Shown here one piece after another: positions 61,085-64,000 of a stretch of DNA of 64,000 nt. The translations under genes were made by a program, and so were the position numbers. Origin of the DNA: Bauldia sp965232525 (GTDB taxonomy: Bacteria; Pseudomonadota; Alphaproteobacteria; Rhizobiales; Kaistiaceae); NCBI RefSeq assembly GCF_965232525.1, contig NZ_OZ246980.1, positions 992,001-1,056,000 on the forward strand, in the 5' to 3' direction. Below the pieces are notes generated by a model. That model was not told the DNA's origin, made no database searches, and worked only from the letters and a program-made list of their open reading frames with translations. Positions within the stretch are counted from its first letter, which is position 1, and each line of letters begins with the position of its first letter.

Positions 61085-61830
61085 AGCACACCCGCTTCGG
61101 TTTTGAGCTTCTCCATCAGCTCAGCCGGCGAGCCGAGCACAACTCCGCCTCGGCGTGCCGGTGGTGCCTCGACCCTGACTACCGTCAGGCGCGGCGCCAG
61201 ATCGACGCCGAGATCGTCGGCTGTCAGTTCTTCAATAGGCTTCTTCTTGGCGCGCAGGATGTTGGGAAGAGAAGCATATCGCGGCTCGTTGAGGCGCAGA
61301 TCAGTGGTGATGACGGCCGGCAACGTTAGGCGAAGGGTCTCAAGACCACCGTCCACCTCGCGGACGACGGTCACCGCATCGCCGTCTATCGCAACGTCGG
61401 ATGCAAACGTCGCCTGCGGCCAGTCGAGCAACGCCGCTAGTATCTGGCCGGTCTGATTGCAGTCATCATCGATCGCTTGTTTGCCTAGGATTACCAGTTC
61501 CGGCGTTTCCCTTGCGACAACGGCGTTTAGCGCCTTGGCGACTCCCAACGGTTCGCATGTGATCTCCGTTTTCACCAGGATGCCGCGATCCGCACCCATG
61601 GCGAGTCCGGTTCGGATGGTTTCGGAGGCGTCGCCGGTCCCGATCGAGACCAGCACCACTTCTTCGGCGTGTCCCGCTTCTTTCAGCCGCAGGGCTTCTT
61701 CGACGGCAATTTCGTCGAACGGGTTCATCGCCATCTTAACGTTGGCGAGGTCGACCCCGGTTTCATCTGGCCGAACGCGAACCTTGACATTGTAGTCGAT
61801 CACCCGCTTGACCGGGACGAGGATCTTCAT
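61081..61830 (-). CDS. etfB: Electron transfer flavoprotein beta subunit
   Basis: A 249-residue subunit binding AMP. MKILVPVKRVIDYNVKVRVRPDETGVDLANVKMAMNPFDEIAVEEALRLKEAG and the interaction helix around EPRYASLPNILRAKKKPIEEL, the EtfB recognition loop, are clear. First gene of the etfB-etfA-hbd set. Confidence 0.97.
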   Translation of the reverse strand: MKILVPVKRVIDYNVKVRVRPDETGVDLANVKMAMNPFDEIAVEEALRLKEAGHAEEVVLVSIGTGDASETIRTGLAMGADRGILVKTEITCEPLGVAKALNAVVARETPELVILGKQAIDDDCNQTGQILAALLDWPQATFASDVAIDGDAVTVVREVDGGLETLRLTLPAVITTDLRLNEPRYASLPNILRAKKKPIEELTADDLGVDLAPRLTVVRVEAPPARRGGVVLGSPAELMEKLKTEAGVL

Positions 61831-61878
61831 GGCGAGGAAACGTGCTCGTGGCTGATGCGAGTTGGGGGTCGCGGGACC

Positions 61879-62628
61879 CTATCGACGGCCCTCATCGTCG
61901 TCAATCGAGCCCCATGGAGCCGGCGCGTCTGGTCCCGGCGGCCGGTCGAACAGCGGCACGCCTGGCCGTCGCATGAGCACCACCAGCACCGCTCCGGTGA
62001 TCAGTCCACCGATATGCGACCACCAGGCGACCTGATCGCCAGGCCGGGCAATAACCACCTGATAGACCTGGTACAACACCCAGAATCCCAGCACCCAGTA
62101 GGCCCGCAGTCGCAAGGGTATTCGGCCAAGAGCCAGTATCCAGATCTTCTGTTTGGGATGGAGCATCAGATAGGCGGCGACCACGCCCGCGACCGCGCCC
62201 GAAGCGCCCACAACCGGTGCCTGTCCGGTCGGGTCGCTCCAAACGAACGCATAACCGGCACCGGCCGCGCACAGCAGGTAGAAGACAATGAACCGGATAT
62301 GACCGAAGGCGTCCTCGACGTTGTCGGCGAACACCCACAGGAAGAGCATGTTGCCGATCAGGTGCCAGAGATCGCCGTGGAGGAACGAATAGGTGATGAT
62401 CGTCAACCATTCGGGGATCGCCTCGTATTCCGGCGGCAGCGCCAGATGATCATTGTAGACCGCCGGGATCAGCCCATAGGACAAGACTGAGCTCTGGCTG
62501 ACGGAACTGAGGCCACCGCTTTGCACGACGAAATAGACGAAGACGTTGGCAGCTAGCAGCGCCCAACACCCGTAAGGCCGGCTGATATGGACCAGCGGTC
62601 GGCCGTCGTGGATCGGAAAGATCGGCAT
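61879..62628 (-). CDS. Rhomboid family intramembrane serine protease
   Basis: A 249-residue membrane protein with about six transmembrane segments. Catalytic Ser143 in VGASGAVAGV, catalytic His205 in WWSHIGGLITG, and the first-helix FLHGDLWHLIGNMLFLWVFADNVEDAFGH pattern of rhomboids. It cuts membrane proteins within the bilayer. ATG 62628; the upstream extension to 62670 is charged and discarded. The C-terminus is a Pro/Asp-rich tail. Confidence 0.94.
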   Translation of the reverse strand: MPIFPIHDGRPLVHISRPYGCWALLAANVFVYFVVQSGGLSSVSQSSVLSYGLIPAVYNDHLALPPEYEAIPEWLTIITYSFLHGDLWHLIGNMLFLWVFADNVEDAFGHIRFIVFYLLCAAGAGYAFVWSDPTGQAPVVGASGAVAGVVAAYLMLHPKQKIWILALGRIPLRLRAYWVLGFWVLYQVYQVVIARPGDQVAWWSHIGGLITGAVLVVLMRRPGVPLFDRPPGPDAPAPWGSIDDDEGRR

Positions 62629-62645
62629 CGACCGCTCTCTCTCGC

Positions 62646-63209
62646 CTAGCGGTTCTCTCCCGGGACCCAAAGGACGTCGCCTTTGCCGCCATCATTGGCA
62701 ACCCGCGAGGCGACGAAAAGAAAGTCGGACAGCCGGTTGACGTAGGTGAGCGCTGCCGGATTGAGGGGCTCAGCGGCGTTTAGCGCGGTCATCACCCGTT
62801 CTGCCCGGCGGGCAACGGTGCGTGAGATATGAAGGGCTGCCGCTGCCGGCGATCCGCCGGGCAGAATGAAGGATGTCAGCGGCGCGAGACCATCATTGAG
62901 CGCATCGATCTCGGCCTCGAGACGTTCGACCTGGGCGGATACGACCCGCAGTCTTTCGCGCTGTCTGCTCTCATCCTGCGGGACCGCAAGGTCGGCACCG
63001 AGATCGAATAGGTCGTTCTGAATGCGGGCGACCATCGCATCGAGATCCGGCGCAATCGCAAGGCGTGCCGTGCCAAGGGAAGCATTCAGTTCGTCGATCG
63101 TCCCGATCGCCTCAAACCGCCAGTCGGATTTCGGCCGCCGCTCGCCCGAGCCGAGGGCGGACGTGCCATCGTCTCCGGTTCGCGTGTAGATCTTGTTGAG
63201 AACCACCAT
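62646..63209 (-). CDS. ATP:cob(I)alamin adenosyltransferase (PduO type)
   Basis: A 187-residue enzyme adding the adenosyl group to cobalamin. It begins MVVLNKIYTRTGDDGTSALGSGERRPKSDWRFEAIGTIDELNASLG and ends TYVNRLSDFLFVASRVANDGGKGDVLW, with FILPGGSPAAAALHISRTVARRAER, all PduO signatures. The active-site Arg/Asp set (RTVARRAERV and RLSDFLF) is intact. Confidence 0.95.
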   Translation of the reverse strand: MVVLNKIYTRTGDDGTSALGSGERRPKSDWRFEAIGTIDELNASLGTARLAIAPDLDAMVARIQNDLFDLGADLAVPQDESRQRERLRVVSAQVERLEAEIDALNDGLAPLTSFILPGGSPAAAALHISRTVARRAERVMTALNAAEPLNPAALTYVNRLSDFLFVASRVANDGGKGDVLWVPGENR

Positions 63210-63224
63210 GGTTTCGAAAACCGC

Positions 63225-63419
63225 CTACGTGGAAACAAAATAGAGCGCGGTCATCATAACGATGATCGCGACGAATTGGAGGATGACGCGCCAGCGCATG
63301 AGCGTCTGCGACCGGTTTTCGGATTTGCCGCGCACCATGTTGAGAATCCCGGCACCGAGAACAATGACGACGGCGGCCAACGCAGCGACCGTGGCGCCCT
63401 GGAGCAGCGTCTCGGCCAT
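63225..63419 (-). CDS. Twin transmembrane helix small protein (HIG1-like)
   Basis: A 64-residue protein with two membrane segments (GATVAALAAVVIVLGAGILNMV and VILQFVAIIVMMTALYFV) joined by a charged loop with SQTLMRWR, the HIG_1_N-like motif of this alphaproteobacterial family. Relatives associate with respiratory complexes. It sits 15 bp upstream of the cobalamin adenosyltransferase gene. Confidence 0.88.
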   Translation of the reverse strand: MAETLLQGATVAALAAVVIVLGAGILNMVRGKSENRSQTLMRWRVILQFVAIIVMMTALYFVST

Positions 63420-63533
63420 CTCAGGTGGCCAGCGCGGGGCGACCCCGGTGTTTCTTCAAGTGAACCATGTCTCGCGGTTATACGCCTTTCGATCAGGTCG
63501 GGCCATCAGGACCGCCACCGGCCGATAGTCGCA

Positions 63534-64000
63534 TCACGCCGCGCGTCGACGGGAACCCGCAATGGCCGAGATCGCCAGCATGGCCTGCCCAACGACCTCA
63601 ACGGAAATAGCGCCTCTGAGACGGCTGTCGACCACCGCCCGGTTCAGGATGTCCAAAGCGCGCTCGATCCGCGGCAGGGACCAGATCGTCACTTGCCGCG
63701 ATACGACAGGTCGCCGACGGAAGAAGATCTGCGGTGGCAACGCCCGGTCTGGCGGCGTGCCGGCATCGACCGCCGCGCGAGCCCGGTGCAACATGTCGAA
63801 ATGCCGAACGGCAGCGCCGATCACCGCGAAATCCGCCGTTCCCGCGGCAACCAGGCGACGATAGGCGCGGGCGAAGCCCTCGGCGTCCCCCGATGCGGCG
63901 GCATCGACAGCCTCATCCACGGCAAAGGCGGATGCGTCGCCAACGATGGCGCGGACATCCTCGATTGTGATTTCGCCTTTTCCGGCTGCATAGAGGCAGA
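63534..64000 (-). CDS. holA: DNA polymerase III delta subunit HolA (5' end cut by window)
   Basis: The reading frame runs from the window edge to TAG-type end at 63534. Visible C-terminal part: LYAAGKGEITIEDVRAIVGDASAFAVDEAVDAAASGD, then the clamp-loader domain with FARAYRRLVAAG, FAVIGAAVRHFDMLHRARAAVDAG, and ALDILNRAVVDSRLRGAISVEVVGQAML. The ITIEDVRAIVGDAS pattern is diagnostic of HolA. It is normally beside parB; here it is 34 kb away, reversed. A GTG at 63920 is internal, not the start. Confidence 0.88.
   Translation of the reverse strand, partial: CLYAAGKGEITIEDVRAIVGDASAFAVDEAVDAAASGDAEGFARAYRRLVAAGTADFAVIGAAVRHFDMLHRARAAVDAGTPPDRALPPQIFFRRRPVVSRQVTIWSLPRIERALDILNRAVVDSRLRGAISVEVVGQAMLAISAIAGSRRRAA

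Noticed and set aside
59164..63419. Possible new system in the hbd-etfAB-rhomboid-PduO-twin-TM stretch
   Set aside because: All genes are ordinary and the order is, as far as I recall, common in alphaproteobacteria.
1..64000. Insertion sequences, prophage genes, CRISPR arrays, toxin-antitoxin pairs
   Set aside because: No transposase, integrase, phage structural gene, regularly spaced repeat or toxin-antitoxin pair was found in the window.

Overview
The window is about 64 kb of GC-rich DNA with dense, often overlapping genes. It is almost certainly a chromosome segment of an alphaproteobacterium. The evidence is the origin-associated block ppsR-maf-aroE-coaE / hemE-hemJ-rho / mnmE-mnmG-rsmG-parA-parB with perfect parS sites, CtrA-type TTAA-N7-TTAA motifs, and typical alphaproteobacterial genes (DUF4175/TIGR02302 protein, lptM between lysA and argH, twin-transmembrane small protein, ExoD, MbfA-like protein). 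A Rhodospirillales-like lineage is a guess; no genus can be read from the sequence.

Layout. 1-2621: the end of a SleB-type cell wall hydrolase, an SDR oxidoreductase and an R2K-type ATP-grasp protein, all on the minus strand. 2658-13305: a complete C-P lyase (phosphonate catabolism) locus, phnGHIJKL, a hexapeptide transferase, then phnCDE and phnMN on the minus strand, with the GntR regulator phnF divergent and probable operator dyads between. 13302-16752: yccF, then the tightly overlapping coaE-aroE-maf-ppsR set on the minus strand. 16753-17159: the only gene-free stretch over 300 bp. It holds a perfect CtrA site, DnaA-box-like sequences and eight GANTC sites, and genes point away from it on both sides; I propose it as the chromosomal origin. 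17160-29137: hemE, hemJ, rho, an AAA ATPase, mnmE, mnmG, rsmG, parA and parB on the plus strand, with two perfect parS sites and a second perfect CtrA site between parA and parB.

29262-45378 is mixed: tRNA-Leu(CAA), exoD, dsbB, an aldo/keto reductase, a beta-CASP metallo-hydrolase, a HemG-like flavodoxin, a chloramphenicol-phosphotransferase-like kinase, an HNH endonuclease, an SDR, YihY, FUSC, an AEC transporter, gluQRS, an AlkA-like glycosylase, a carboxylesterase, a ferritin-VIT1 protein and a DAO-type oxidase. 45468-52859 is a redox cluster on the plus strand: a GltD-like flavoprotein with ferredoxin clusters, a one-chain pyruvate:ferredoxin oxidoreductase (NifJ), a dihydroorotate-dehydrogenase-like protein and a persulfide dioxygenase-rhodanese fusion. 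52867-64000 is mostly minus strand: TIGR02302 protein, lysA, lptM, argH, (tlpA on plus), 3-hydroxyacyl-CoA dehydrogenase, etfA, etfB, rhomboid, cobalamin adenosyltransferase, a twin-TM small protein and the C-terminal part of holA.

The most interesting content is not a new enzyme system but the replication/segregation architecture: candidate oriC, CtrA sites, parS sites and parAB. The NifJ-centred electron-transfer cluster and the R2K ATP-grasp gene at the end of the phn operon come next.
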